DNA from: a candidate division KSB1 bacterium
Lineage (GTDB): Bacteria > Zhuqueibacterota > Zhuqueibacteria > Zhuqueibacterales > Zhuqueibacteraceae
Length of the DNA: 64,000 nt
Assembly (NCBI GenBank): GCA_034506175.1
Contig: JAPDQB010000008.1
Location: 90,181 to 154,180 of the forward strand
Direction: 5' to 3'
The notes beneath the pieces were generated by a model. It did no database searches. It was not told where the DNA came from and saw only the letters and a program-made list of their open reading frames with translations. Both the position numbers and the translations under genes were made by a program. Of this stretch, positions 50,729 to 60,257 are shown piece by piece; within the stretch, counting starts at the first letter, position 1, and every line of letters begins with the position of its first letter.

Positions 50729-53428
50729 ATGACTCAGGGGCATTTTGAGCCGATTTATCCCAACCCGTACATCGTCGGCAATCCGATTCGCAGCCGGGAC
50801 ATGTTTTTTGGTCGGGTGGACGAATTTCGCTTCATTGCGCGCGCGCTGGAAGATGGGCAAAAAACCGCCCTCATCGTCTTGTTCGGTGAACGGCGCAGCG
50901 GCAAATCCTCCATTCTTTATCAAATTCTGAACGGCGAGCTTGGCGCGGCGTTTCTGCCGATTTTCGTCGACATGCAGATCATGGCTGGCATCGCCAACGA
51001 AGCCGAATTTTTCAGCCGCATCATCGCCGACGCCTGCAAGACGCTCAAAATCAAGGGACTCTCTCCTGAGCATTATACCTCGCCATCCAACGCCGACAAT
51101 CCCACGGAAATGTTTCATAAATTTTTAAAAGATTTGAAAAAACATTTTCCCAATCGTTCCGTTTTGCTGCTGATTGATGAATACGAGATTCTCGAAGCCA
51201 AGATTACCGAAGGCAGTCTGCCGCACAATGTTTTGATTTTCTTCGCCGGTTTGCTGGAAAGCGAGCAGGTGTCGTTTGTTTTCACCGGCTCGAAGCGCCT
51301 GGAAATGCGAGACGAAAAGCTCTGGGGCGGCGAGCTGCTGCAAAAGGCCGTTTCGCGCAAAATCAGCTTTCTCACCAGGGACGACACGGCGCGTCTCGTC
51401 ACCCAGCCGCTGGCCAATCGCGTCACGTTCGCGCCGGAGGTGATTGCGCAGATTTACACGCTCACCGCCGGCCAGCCGTTTTATACCCAACTGATCTGCC
51501 AAAACCTGGTATATCATTTGAACGAGGTGAAAAAATATCACGTGGACAGGGGGGATTTGCAGACGGTTGTTGAAAACATTTTGGAAAATCCGCCGCCGCA
51601 GATGATTTTCAACTGGGGCGAGCATTCCGCCGAGCGCAGGCTCGTGCTGTCGCTACTGGCAGAATTTTCCGAACAGCCGGGGGCTTTCTTGTCGGCACAC
51701 GAGATTCGTCGAGGCATCACGAAAAACAAGCTCGAGCTGGTCATCGGCCATGCGCAGCTCAATTCGGTTTTAGCCGAGCTTTTTCAAGACGAGTATGTTT
51801 TGCAAAAAGATCACAAGTACGGCTTTCGGCTCGATTTGTTCCGGCGGTGGATCCGGCACGATCACAACATCTGGCAGGTGAAGAAAGAAATCGGGACAGA
51901 AGAATTGGCGCGCATTACCAAGCCTGCCGAGCAGCAGGAGGTCAAGCGAAAAAGAGCCAGAATCGTGGTGGAACGCGGCATGATGGTTTTAGCCGCCTGC
52001 GTTGCGGTCTACTATGGATTTCTATATTTTTTCAGCTCGCAAAGAAAAGTGATGATCACAGCCAACGGCGGCCCTTTCAGCGTTGAGATCGATGGCGTTT
52101 TGGCGGGAACGACGAGGGGGCAAGAAGATTCAACGAAGTTTGTCGCCCATGAGCTGCGAAAAGGAAAAGAATATGAGATTGAAATCACCCATTTGATTTC
52201 CCGAGAATCCAAGCGAGAAAAAGTTGAAATCACCGAGGACAATCAAGAGATACGATTTGACTTTCGCGAACATCCTTTAACCATTGTTTCGGATGCCGCT
52301 CGCATGAAAGGGAAGCTGGGCGGCCTCGAGCTTCCAATCAAGAATCAACCGGAGTCCTGGCATTACACGTTCTATGCTACCGCTGGTACTTATCCGTTGG
52401 TAGTTTGGGCTTCGCAAAATGGTTCAAGTTCGATTGATACCATGCTTACAATTCCTGCCCAAAACGATACTATTCGTCTTGATTTTCCGGATCTCGTTAT
52501 CATTACCCTAAAAGCCAATTTGTCTTTCACCTACCAATTTGTACGGAATCGCTTGAAAATAGAAAAAAGAAAAATTGCTGAAGCTTGGTCCGTGGATTCA
52601 ACTGTGGTTACTTTGCGAGGATGCTCTAAAGGCTCTTATTATTTTACCTTCACGAACTCCCGCACTGGCCAGGCCATTGCGAGGGAAAAGTCCATAACAA
52701 GAGACGATACGATTGAAGTTAATTTCGGTGATAACGTCATCATTACCCTGCGCGCCAATGCCCCATTTATCTATAAAACTGTTCATGAAAAAAGTAAAAA
52801 AGTGTTTGAAAGCCAAGCTTCGGCTTTCAAACACTTTATAGAAGGATGCCCGCAAGGCTGGTATCAATTTGCCTTCACCGACCCTCAAACTGGCCAAACA
52901 ATTACCAGAAAACAGTTTATTCAAAAAAACGAAACGATTAATATCAATTTCCCTGTTCCGCCAACAACTCGCTTGCGGATTAACACAGAGCCTAGTGATG
53001 CCGAGGTTATTTTGAATGGTAAGCCGACGGGCCGCATAACTCCTTATTTGGAATATCATTCAAAAGGCCCATACACAATTGAATTGGTCAAACCAGGATA
53101 CGATACGCTGGACGTCATGATTTTTTTGAACACCGACACAACCATCACCAAAAAGTTGGTCGCCCAAAACGGCTATCTGATCGTTGCCGTTAATGCCAGG
53201 GATGGCGGCGCGGCTTTGCGGGATGCAAAAATCTACGTCAAGAAAGCCGGTGAAAGCCAAGAGCAGTATTTGGGCGAAGCCGGTAAATTGGCGAATCAGC
53301 CCGCTGAGCTGCAGGTGGGCAGTTATATTATGCGGATTGTACGCGACGGCTTCAATGATCACAGAGGGGAAATTACTGTTAGAAAAGGCAAGACGGAAAA
53401 GCTTCAAGTTGAATTGACGAAACAATAA
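50729..53428 (+). CDS. P-loop NTPase with TM helix, duplicated beta domain and PEGA domain
   Basis: 899 residues. Order: a GRVDEF motif (28-33); Walker A GERRSGKS (53-60); Walker B VLLLIDEYE (145-153, D150/E151); sensor FVFTGS; and a winged-helix-like end to ~residue 390. One membrane helix follows (about 418-437), then an extracytoplasmic part with a ~80-residue domain repeated twice in tandem (starting near 588 and 668: VIITLKANLSFTY and VIITLRANAPFIY). Next is a PEGA domain (RLRINTEPSDAEVILNGKPTG, about 745-800) and a final carboxypeptidase-regulatory-like fold. The NTPase resembles STAND/archaeal-type ATPases. It starts the cassette with the outer-membrane-like protein and the kinase-NTPase. 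Function unknown; a signalling ATPase coupled to the envelope is likely. Confidence 0.8.
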   Translation: MTQGHFEPIYPNPYIVGNPIRSRDMFFGRVDEFRFIARALEDGQKTALIVLFGERRSGKSSILYQILNGELGAAFLPIFVDMQIMAGIANEAEFFSRIIADACKTLKIKGLSPEHYTSPSNADNPTEMFHKFLKDLKKHFPNRSVLLLIDEYEILEAKITEGSLPHNVLIFFAGLLESEQVSFVFTGSKRLEMRDEKLWGGELLQKAVSRKISFLTRDDTARLVTQPLANRVTFAPEVIAQIYTLTAGQPFYTQLICQNLVYHLNEVKKYHVDRGDLQTVVENILENPPPQMIFNWGEHSAERRLVLSLLAEFSEQPGAFLSAHEIRRGITKNKLELVIGHAQLNSVLAELFQDEYVLQKDHKYGFRLDLFRRWIRHDHNIWQVKKEIGTEELARITKPAEQQEVKRKRARIVVERGMMVLAACVAVYYGFLYFFSSQRKVMITANGGPFSVEIDGVLAGTTRGQEDSTKFVAHELRKGKEYEIEITHLISRESKREKVEITEDNQEIRFDFREHPLTIVSDAARMKGKLGGLELPIKNQPESWHYTFYATAGTYPLVVWASQNGSSSIDTMLTIPAQNDTIRLDFPDLVIITLKANLSFTYQFVRNRLKIEKRKIAEAWSVDSTVVTLRGCSKGSYYFTFTNSRTGQAIAREKSITRDDTIEVNFGDNVIITLRANAPFIYKTVHEKSKKVFESQASAFKHFIEGCPQGWYQFAFTDPQTGQTITRKQFIQKNETININFPVPPTTRLRINTEPSDAEVILNGKPTGRITPYLEYHSKGPYTIELVKPGYDTLDVMIFLNTDTTITKKLVAQNGYLIVAVNARDGGAALRDAKIYVKKAGESQEQYLGEAGKLANQPAELQVGSYIMRIVRDGFNDHRGEITVRKGKTEKLQVELTKQ

Positions 53429-53517
53429 AACAGTTCGCTTGTTTTTCAAACGCGTTCAGTTTGGCGCCAAGCGAAAAACCGAACAGCAACTTTTTTCGGC
53501 GCAAGGAGGGTTATAAA

Positions 53518-54504
53518 ATGCAACCGTTTTCGCGAAAATTGGCTTGCTGTAACCCAACCAGCGGTGAATTAGTTGGACCGCCTAGAGGGCTTTCGATTCT
53601 TTGGCTGAGATGTTTTTCAAAAATGCTTATGCCGCAGGGCGTATTTTTTTCGTTGATGCTGGCCGTTCTTGCCGGTTCAGCGCCGGCGCAGGAGCAAACT
53701 CGCGCCGATGAGGCGTTTCCGTGCAAAAATATCGAAAACCTGCCGAGCGTCAGAGCCTTGTTTGATTCAACGACATTTCATTACAACAAATTCAATTTCT
53801 CCAAGTCGGCTGAATTCTTGCACAAGGCGCTGGCGGAAGAAAAAGCGGGAATGTACAAGCTGGACAAGCTTTGCCGTGCGGCGATTTATCAACAGTTGGC
53901 CCGTTGTCACGATGACAGCGCCACTTTAGATCTGGCCGAAAATTATGTTATTCAGTCACTAAAAGAAGATCCGGAAATCTGGCGTGAACATGCGCATCCG
54001 CTTCTCAGCGAAAGGTTGCAAAGAATTTATCGCAAGTGTTGGAATCAGATGCAAACCGACTTCATGAAAAAACGCCGAAGTTGGCGGGTTGCTGTTGGCC
54101 CGATCGCCCGCGTCGATTTCAGCAACCGTTTCGATATCGCGACGGGAATCGGCACGAGCGTGGTTCGGATCGAAGAACTCAATGATGCAAAGCTGTTTGA
54201 AGATTTGCTGCTTTATGTTCGGGTGCAGCGCATGCGTAAAAATATCGAACGCCTCATGCCCGGTTATTACGGCGAGTTTTCGCTATCATTAAAAAAAGCG
54301 AAAAAGCCCGCCCAAATTTTGAGCTTTGGTCCGATTCTCGGCTATGCGTGCCAATCGGGCTGGGAAATCGGTGGCACGTTTGAAATTGCGCGGCTGGTCA
54401 TTGGCGGCGGCAAAACCAGAATAAGCCAAACGATTGCCACCGATAATAATAAATTGGCCTTTTCCTACGCCAATTTCGAAGTTTACCTTCGCAAATGGTT
54501 CTAA
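53518..54504 (+). CDS. Exported protein with TPR-like N-terminus and beta-barrel-like end
   Basis: 328 residues from the ATG at 53518 (AAGGAGG nine bases upstream). Seen: a long, late signal sequence (MPQGVFFSLMLAVLAGSAPAQ at residues ~40-60), helices with TPR-like spacing (NKFNFSKSAEFLHKALAEEK), and then alternating beta-strands (WRVAVGPIARVDF ... ILSFGPILGYACQSGWEIGG) ending with aromatic-rich YANFEVYLRKWF. That ending is common for small outer-membrane barrels. It lies between the two NTPase genes, 1 bp from the next start, so it is probably the envelope partner of the cassette. No family recognised. Confidence 0.65.
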   Translation: MQPFSRKLACCNPTSGELVGPPRGLSILWLRCFSKMLMPQGVFFSLMLAVLAGSAPAQEQTRADEAFPCKNIENLPSVRALFDSTTFHYNKFNFSKSAEFLHKALAEEKAGMYKLDKLCRAAIYQQLARCHDDSATLDLAENYVIQSLKEDPEIWREHAHPLLSERLQRIYRKCWNQMQTDFMKKRRSWRVAVGPIARVDFSNRFDIATGIGTSVVRIEELNDAKLFEDLLLYVRVQRMRKNIERLMPGYYGEFSLSLKKAKKPAQILSFGPILGYACQSGWEIGGTFEIARLVIGGGKTRISQTIATDNNKLAFSYANFEVYLRKWF

Positions 54505-54505
54505 C

Positions 54506-56551
54506 ATGATCACACCCGGGCAAATTATTTCACATTATAAAATTATTGAGAAGCTCGGCGGCGGCGGCATGGGCGTGGTTTATAAAGCCCAGGATTTGAA
54601 GCTCGACCGTTTTGTCGCGCTCAAATTTCTACCGCCTCATCTTAGCGAAGATGTGGACGCCAAACAACGTTTTATTCAGGAAGCGAAAGCGGCCTCGGCG
54701 CTCGATCATAACAACATCGGCACGATTTATGAGATTGACGAGACTCCCGACGGGCAATTGTTCATCGCCATGGCATTTTACGAAGGTGCCTCGCTCAAGC
54801 AGCAAATGACAAAGGGCAAATTGCCAATTGAAGACGCTATCGCGCTTGCCATGCAAATCGCACAAGGTTTGGCCAAGGCCCATGAGCAGGGCATCACCCA
54901 TCGCGACATCAAACCGGCGAACGTGATGCTGACCAAAGACGGCGTCGTCAAGATCGTCGATTTCGGGCTGGCGAAATTGGCCAACGCCGTCAGGCTCACC
55001 AAGACGGGCGCGACGGTGGGCACGCCGGCTTACATGTCGCCCGAACAGGCGCGATGCCTCGAGGTCGATCATCGCACCGACATTTGGGCGCTCGGCGTGG
55101 TGCTGTATGAAATGCTCACCGGGCAATTGCCGTTTTCCGGCGAGTATGAGCTGGCGCTGCTGCAAGCCATCGTCTACGACGAACCCAAGCCGTTAAAAAC
55201 GTATCTGCCCAATGTGCCGTCGAAACTCGAGGCAATTGTCCGCTGCGCTTTAGCCAAAGCGCCGGATGATCGCTACCAATCCGCCCAAGCCTTTCTCAAT
55301 GAGCTGCGTGAAACGATGGAAGGCCATGAGCTGGATACCAAACCGCCTTTCGAGGAAAAGTTCGCCATCACTTCCAGGCCGGATCATCGCGCGGTGAATT
55401 TTTCCGAAGCCGGGCGCCAGCTTTTTCAAGGCAAGGATTTGAGCTACAGTGAAAAGTTGCGATTGTTGACCAGGCAAACGCTCAATATCGAGGAAGCGGC
55501 CTGGCCAGACACAGGAAGCCCTGCAGCCGCAGGCAATCCGTATTTGAACCGGTTGATCATTCAAAATCCTTCGGACTTTTTTGGACGAGGGGCGGAGTTG
55601 GCGCGTATTTACGAGCGTATCAAAGCGGTGCGGCCGCAAAGCATCTCGCTGGTCGGCGTGCGGCGCATCGGGAAATCTTCGCTGCTGAAAGCGATTCATC
55701 ATCCGGTGAACCGGCGGAAATATCTGCCGAATCCGGAGGAATATGTTTTCATTTTCATGGATCTGCAGGCCAAGCGCAATGTCGAGCCGGCGGAGTTTTT
55801 TCAGTACATTTATCAGGAGCTGCAGCGGGAATATGGTGGCCGTCTCGAAGTCAACGCCGCGCCAGATTACGATGGTTTGAAAAAGATCGTGCAGACGTTT
55901 CAAGAAGCGGGATTGAAATTGATTTTTTTGTGGGATGAATTCGAAAGCGTGACGCGCAACCAAAAGTTCGGCCCGGAGTTTTACGCGTATTTTCGGGCGC
56001 TGGCGAATAACTTCAACGTCGCGTATCTGACCAGCTCGGCGGATCAATTGCAAAGCCTGTGTCACGCCAAGGAAATTTCCGACTCACCGTTTTTCAATAT
56101 TTTTACCAACCTGCGGTTGAGCCTTTTCAAGACCGAGGAGGCGAAACAGTTGATCGCGGAGCCTTCCGCGAGAGCCGGCCGACCATTGGCGCTTTACTCA
56201 GATTTCGTGCTGGAGATTGCCGGCTGTTTTCCTTTTTTTATTCAAATGGCCTGTTCGGCGCTTTTCTCGCTGCCGAAAAACGAAAAAATAGATTACCGCA
56301 AAGCCAGGGAAATTTTCCTGGAAGAGGCGCGGCCGCATTTTCAAGAATATTGGGAAAAGTTTGACGAATCGGAAAAGGCCGTGGTTGTGGCGCTGGCAAG
56401 TGGGAAAAAGCCGCCGCGGGAGCATGAATTTGCCAAGAAAGATTTGGCGCAGGCCGGCTTTGTGCAAGATGGAAAATTATTTTCGTCGCTCTTCGCCGAG
56501 TTTGTGCGCGAAGCGAGCCGGCCAACTCAGCCGTGGTGGAAGGTGTGGTAG
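54506..56551 (+). CDS. Ser/Thr protein kinase fused to a STAND-like P-loop NTPase
   Basis: 681 residues. Residues 1-285 form a complete Hanks-type kinase: GGGGMGVV loop (18-25), K40 in VALKFL, HRDIKPAN (from 132), DFGLAKL, and APE-like SPEQAR. After a linker, residues ~345-680 form an NTPase beginning with FFGRGAEL, Walker A GVRRIGKSS (near 385), Walker B LIFLWDEFE (near 475), and a C-terminal helical part. The NPY ... P..FFGR..E lead-in is shared with the NTPase at 50729-53428, so the two are paralogous. There is no membrane helix; it is cytoplasmic. It starts one base after the preceding stop. Confidence 0.9.
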   Translation: MITPGQIISHYKIIEKLGGGGMGVVYKAQDLKLDRFVALKFLPPHLSEDVDAKQRFIQEAKAASALDHNNIGTIYEIDETPDGQLFIAMAFYEGASLKQQMTKGKLPIEDAIALAMQIAQGLAKAHEQGITHRDIKPANVMLTKDGVVKIVDFGLAKLANAVRLTKTGATVGTPAYMSPEQARCLEVDHRTDIWALGVVLYEMLTGQLPFSGEYELALLQAIVYDEPKPLKTYLPNVPSKLEAIVRCALAKAPDDRYQSAQAFLNELRETMEGHELDTKPPFEEKFAITSRPDHRAVNFSEAGRQLFQGKDLSYSEKLRLLTRQTLNIEEAAWPDTGSPAAAGNPYLNRLIIQNPSDFFGRGAELARIYERIKAVRPQSISLVGVRRIGKSSLLKAIHHPVNRRKYLPNPEEYVFIFMDLQAKRNVEPAEFFQYIYQELQREYGGRLEVNAAPDYDGLKKIVQTFQEAGLKLIFLWDEFESVTRNQKFGPEFYAYFRALANNFNVAYLTSSADQLQSLCHAKEISDSPFFNIFTNLRLSLFKTEEAKQLIAEPSARAGRPLALYSDFVLEIAGCFPFFIQMACSALFSLPKNEKIDYRKAREIFLEEARPHFQEYWEKFDESEKAVVVALASGKKPPREHEFAKKDLAQAGFVQDGKLFSSLFAEFVREASRPTQPWWKVW

Positions 56552-56572
56552 GGGAGCATTCCTTTATTCTGC

Positions 56573-57487
56573 TCACGAAGAACTTTTCAACCCGAAAAAA
56601 TTCTGCACGACGTAGCCGGCAATTTGCGGATTTTCCTGCAAGCGGCGCACGGAATAGGCATGCCAGGATTTCCCGAAGGGAACGTAAATCCGCAACCGGT
56701 GTCCGGCGTTGACGATGGTATCGCGCAGTTCTTCATCGACGCCGAGCAGCATTTGAAATTCGTATTTGTCGCGGGGCAGCTTCATTTCATCGATCAAGCG
56801 CATCGCGTCCCACACCAAGCGCTCATCATGGGTGGCGATGCCGACATACGCGCCGCGCCGCAGCATTTCCGCCAGCAGATAGGTAAAATTTTTGTTGATC
56901 AGCTCGCGATTTTTATAGGCGATGAGACGCGGCTCGATATAAATGCCCTTGCAAAGCCGAAAATTGGCCGTTGCGCCGTTTTGCATCAAACTGCGAATAT
57001 CGGTGAGCGAGCGCCGCAGATAAGCTTGAATCGCCACGCCGACATTGTGATACTCTCGCCGAAGCAGATCATAAATGTGCAGCGTATCGGTGGTGCAAGT
57101 GGAATCCTCCATGTCGAGGCGCACGAAATTTTTGAGTTCGTGCGCGCGCTGCACGACACGGCGGACGTTGTCGAGGCAAAAATCAAAATCGAGCTTCAAA
57201 CCGAAGGCGGTGAGCTTGATGGAAATGTTGCTGTCAAGCTTCTCACGGTCGATGGTTTCCAACGCTTCGAGATAACTGGCGGTGGTGGCTTCCGCTTCTT
57301 CTCTTGTGAAAACATGCTCGCCGAGAACATCCAGCGTGGCCATCATGCCGCCTTGGTTCAATTGGCGAACCAGACGCACGGCGTCTGCCAGCGTATCGCC
57401 GGCGATGTAACGAGCTGCGACCCGCCGCACCAAGGCTTTTGGTACCAGCGGCAGCGTGGTGACCACCAATTTATTGAGAAGCTCCAA
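56573..57487 (-). CDS. Proline dehydrogenase (monofunctional)
   Basis: 304 residues, the usual length of monofunctional PRODH of the Bacillus/Thermus type. It oxidises proline to pyrroline-5-carboxylate with FAD in the first step of proline catabolism. Seen: SIKLTAFGLKLD, VRLDMEDSTCTTDTL, AIQAYLRRS, FRLCKGIY, IATHDERL, YEFQMLLGV, and RIYVPFGKSWHAYSVRRLQENP. The start is taken as TTG at 57487, with AGGAGGAAG ten bases upstream and the family length. An in-frame ATG at 57616 would add 43 unlikely residues. The P5C dehydrogenase is not in the window. Confidence 0.92.
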   Translation of the reverse strand: MELLNKLVVTTLPLVPKALVRRVAARYIAGDTLADAVRLVRQLNQGGMMATLDVLGEHVFTREEAEATTASYLEALETIDREKLDSNISIKLTAFGLKLDFDFCLDNVRRVVQRAHELKNFVRLDMEDSTCTTDTLHIYDLLRREYHNVGVAIQAYLRRSLTDIRSLMQNGATANFRLCKGIYIEPRLIAYKNRELINKNFTYLLAEMLRRGAYVGIATHDERLVWDAMRLIDEMKLPRDKYEFQMLLGVDEELRDTIVNAGHRLRIYVPFGKSWHAYSVRRLQENPQIAGYVVQNFFGLKSSS

Positions 57488-57584
57488 TCGTACTCTTCCT
57501 CCTTCCTCGTAAAAACAAATCGAAGATTGAAGATCGCGAATCGAAACTCGATCATCCATCCTCGACCTTCTCTCTTCCCAACCT

Positions 57585-58568
57585 TTATCTTCGCTGTTTG
57601 CCCCAAACCTCGACATTCACCAAATTCGGCGGCTTTTGGCCGGCAAGACCGGCGATGAGATTTTCCGCGGCCATCGTCGCCATTTTCGAGCGGGTTTCGA
57701 TGGTGGCGCTGGCGGTATGCGGCGTGAGGACGACGTTATCGAGCTCGAGTAATTCCGGATGAACCACAGGCTCGTTTTCAAATACATCAAGCGCCGCGCC
57801 GGCGATAACGCCGTTTTTCAAGGCTTCGGCAAGGGCGGCTTCATCGATCACCGGGCCGCGGCTGGTGTTGATCAGATACGCGGTTTTTTTCATGAGCCGC
57901 AGGGTTTGGGCGTTGATCAGATGTTTCGTGCTCGGCAACAGCGGCACGTGCACCGAAACGTAATCCGCTTCCCGCAGTAATTCTTCAACACTCACTTTGC
58001 GGGCGCCGGTCTCCTGTTCGAGTTTGGTGTTGGGCACTTCGTCGGCGTAAAGCACGCGCATATTGAAGCCGCGCGATTTCATCGCCACGGCGTGGCCGAT
58101 ACGGCCGGCGCCGATGATGCCGAGCGTGCGGCCGGTGACATCGCCGCCGAGAAAAAGCAGGGGCCCCCAGCTTTTGAATTTTCCGGCGCGCAAAAATTTT
58201 TCGGATTCGGGAATGCGCCGCGCCACGGCAAACAGCAAGGCCCAGGCATGATCGGCAGTGGCATCGGTCAAAACGCCGGGGGTGTTGGTCGCCATCACGC
58301 CGCGAGAGGTTGCAGCGGCCAAATCAATATTATCGAACCCGACCGCCATGTTGGCAACGATTTTCAGTTGCGGTCCGGCAGCGTCCAACAACTCACCGTC
58401 GATCTTGTCGGTGAGCAGCGTCAACAATGCGTCGCAGCCTTTAACTTTTTCGATTAATTCCATCCGGGCGAGAACCCGCTCTTCATGGTTCATCTGAAAA
58501 TTCGGATACGCGCGGCGCAAAACTTCCAGGCCGGCAGGGGGAATGGGCTGGGTGACGAAGATTTTCAA
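57585..58568 (-). CDS. D-2-hydroxyacid dehydrogenase (glyoxylate/hydroxypyruvate reductase type)
   Basis: 327 residues from a TTG at 58568 (AGGAAG five bases upstream). The ATG at 58724 would add 52 residues that resemble non-coding sequence. Seen: KIFVTQPIPPAGLEVLRR start, VGFDNIDLAAATSRGV, Rossmann motif GIIGAGRIGHAVA, and catalytic Arg/Glu/His in INTSRGPVIDEAAL, FENEP and LTPHTASAT. It should reduce glyoxylate or hydroxypyruvate with NAD(P)H, or oxidise D-glycerate. It lies 97 bp upstream of proline dehydrogenase, also TTG-started. Confidence 0.9.
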   Translation of the reverse strand: MKIFVTQPIPPAGLEVLRRAYPNFQMNHEERVLARMELIEKVKGCDALLTLLTDKIDGELLDAAGPQLKIVANMAVGFDNIDLAAATSRGVMATNTPGVLTDATADHAWALLFAVARRIPESEKFLRAGKFKSWGPLLFLGGDVTGRTLGIIGAGRIGHAVAMKSRGFNMRVLYADEVPNTKLEQETGARKVSVEELLREADYVSVHVPLLPSTKHLINAQTLRLMKKTAYLINTSRGPVIDEAALAEALKNGVIAGAALDVFENEPVVHPELLELDNVVLTPHTASATIETRSKMATMAAENLIAGLAGQKPPNLVNVEVWGKQRR

Positions 58569-58608
58569 ATTTGCTTCCTCATAAAAAAATGTGAAGTCAC
58601 GCTGCTTT

Positions 58609-59643
58609 CTACAATCTAATCCCCGGCCAACTCGCAACCGGTTCAGTCGAGCGGACAACATGCATGCCGGCATCGGCAAATCGGCGGAAAGCCGCATCGG
58701 CAGGCTCGGTGTAGTCGATGACACCGGGAACGACGACCGGCGAGGTGCAGTCTTCGAGCAGATAAACTTTTTGAGCCAATTCTTTTCCGTGCGGCACCAG
58801 TTCGTTCAACAAATCGTCAATCGTCCAGGCCACGCAATGGCTCTTGGCCTGCCCGGCGATAATCACGGCATCGAACTGGAGCAGCTTGTTGATCAACTGC
58901 GTGTTGCGTTCAGCGATTGGCCGGCCATCGGCGCCCTCCAAAACTTCCGGACGCAAAACGGAATAATTTTCCGTCCAGGCCTTGTTGCCTTTCACTTGAA
59001 AATCCGGCTGACTGAGGCGCGCCAGGCTGTGAAAAAAGACGGCTTCTTCAACAGAGGAGACCAGCGCGTGGCCGATGCCGCCGAGCATGGCGTGATACGG
59101 CCAGATGGTGAGATCGTATTTGCCGCCGGCTTTTAATATGCGGACATAATGCCGCAGATGTTTTTGTCCGGCCTCAGCATCGGTATGCAAGCTGGGCGCC
59201 AGCGCCGGATTGAATTTCCATTTTCCTTGTTCGACCTCCTCCGCCGAAATCAACGAAAATGGCTGGGGATGTTCACCCTTGTCATTCACCAGAAAAACCG
59301 GGTGAAAAATCTGGGCCGCGAGATGAGTGTCCAGCGTCGGACAAATCTCGGTGATGGCGCTGAGATTCCGATAAATGAACTTACAGAGCCGGCGGTTGTC
59401 GTCAACCGCAGCGGCTCCGGAACGTCCGGCGACGAAAAGCTCGAAACCCGGAATGCAAAACGTGTTCTGCACATCCACCAGCAGCAGGCAGATTTTGAAA
59501 CGATCATTGGCTGCCGGAGAAATCTGATGTTGTTTGGCCCATTGTTCGGCTTCGGCGGCACGTTCTTGATAATCGACTCGCCAAACTTCACCGACTTTGG
59601 CGGGGTCAAAATGTGGCGGCAGAGGAAGAGTGCGAGGCGCCAT
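58609..59643 (-). CDS. Isochorismatase-fold cysteine hydrolase (nicotinamidase-like)
   Basis: 344 residues from the ATG at 59643, longer than the ~200 of ordinary nicotinamidases. Seen: [20 protein letters not shown] with the catalytic Asp, [15 protein letters not shown], and the nucleophile region [20 protein letters not shown] with catalytic Cys. An N-terminal ~60-residue extension and a central insertion distinguish it. A nicotinamidase would feed the nicotinate phosphoribosyltransferase encoded at 49321-50526, but the metal-binding histidines were not fully verified, so another amide or isochorismate-like substrate is possible. Confidence 0.8.
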   Translation of the reverse strand: MAPRTLPLPPHFDPAKVGEVWRVDYQERAAEAEQWAKQHQISPAANDRFKICLLLVDVQNTFCIPGFELFVAGRSGAAAVDDNRRLCKFIYRNLSAITEICPTLDTHLAAQIFHPVFLVNDKGEHPQPFSLISAEEVEQGKWKFNPALAPSLHTDAEAGQKHLRHYVRILKAGGKYDLTIWPYHAMLGGIGHALVSSVEEAVFFHSLARLSQPDFQVKGNKAWTENYSVLRPEVLEGADGRPIAERNTQLINKLLQFDAVIIAGQAKSHCVAWTIDDLLNELVPHGKELAQKVYLLEDCTSPVVVPGVIDYTEPADAAFRRFADAGMHVVRSTEPVASWPGIRL

Positions 59644-59710
59644 CGATAAATTCCGTGTTTGATTTAATAACGAGTGATGAGACAAAACGCGCGAGGATTC
59701 AGTTGGAATC

Positions 59711-59767
59711 GACCGGTCGCTGATGTCCTTTTTTTGTTATAAAGCAATTGACTCAAAGCGACCGGTC
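59711..59767. repeat. Inverted repeat GACCGGTCGCT / AGCGACCGGTC
   Basis: An 11-bp inverted repeat (59711-59721 and 59757-59767), each arm with a self-palindromic GACCGGTC core, lies between the CoA-binding and hydrolase genes. It could be a two-site operator upstream of the hydrolase gene. No T-run follows. Confidence 0.55.
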
Positions 59768-59783
59768 AATGACTGTGTGAAAA

Positions 59784-60224
59784 TTACGCCGCAGCGCGAA
59801 TCAGGCGGAGATGATCCATGTACATGCAATGATCCTGTACGACTTTGATGCCGTGCTTTGCCAGCTTGTGCGCGGCCTCCTGATGGCGAATGCCGGTTTG
59901 CATCCACAACACTTTCGGTTTCAAACGCAAGATGTCATCGACGTGCATCGGCACATTGGCCGGCGCGCGGAACAAAATCACGATGTCAACCGGTTCCTCG
60001 ACTTCAGCCAATGATTTTAGCATGCGAATGCCAAAAACGGATTTATAATTCGGGTTGACGGGGATAATCTTATAGCCGCGAGAGTGAAGATAGGCCGGAA
60101 CGCTGTGAGCCGCTTCGTAGGCATGGCTGTCATCTTTGATTCCAACTACAGCGATGGTGCGGCTGGTTTTCAAAATCTGCCGGATACCCTCGTCACTCTC
60201 GACGAGGAAATCGTGCCAGTCCAT
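59784..60224 (-). CDS. CoA-binding domain protein (YccU-like)
   Basis: 146 residues, single Rossmann-like CoA_binding_2 domain. Seen: RTIAVVGIKDDSHAYEAAHS, YLHSRGYKIIPVNPNY, VDIVILFRAPANVPMHVDDI and VLWMQTGIRHQEAA. TAAGGAGGAAAC before the ATG is strong. Family members bind CoA or acyl-CoA, but their physiological role is not established. A 44-bp near-perfect palindrome lies 34 bp upstream of its start. Confidence 0.93.
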   Translation of the reverse strand: MDWHDFLVESDEGIRQILKTSRTIAVVGIKDDSHAYEAAHSVPAYLHSRGYKIIPVNPNYKSVFGIRMLKSLAEVEEPVDIVILFRAPANVPMHVDDILRLKPKVLWMQTGIRHQEAAHKLAKHGIKVVQDHCMYMDHLRLIRAAA

Positions 60225-60257
60225 GTTTCCTCCTTACGTTAGGTGCATGCGTTTCGT

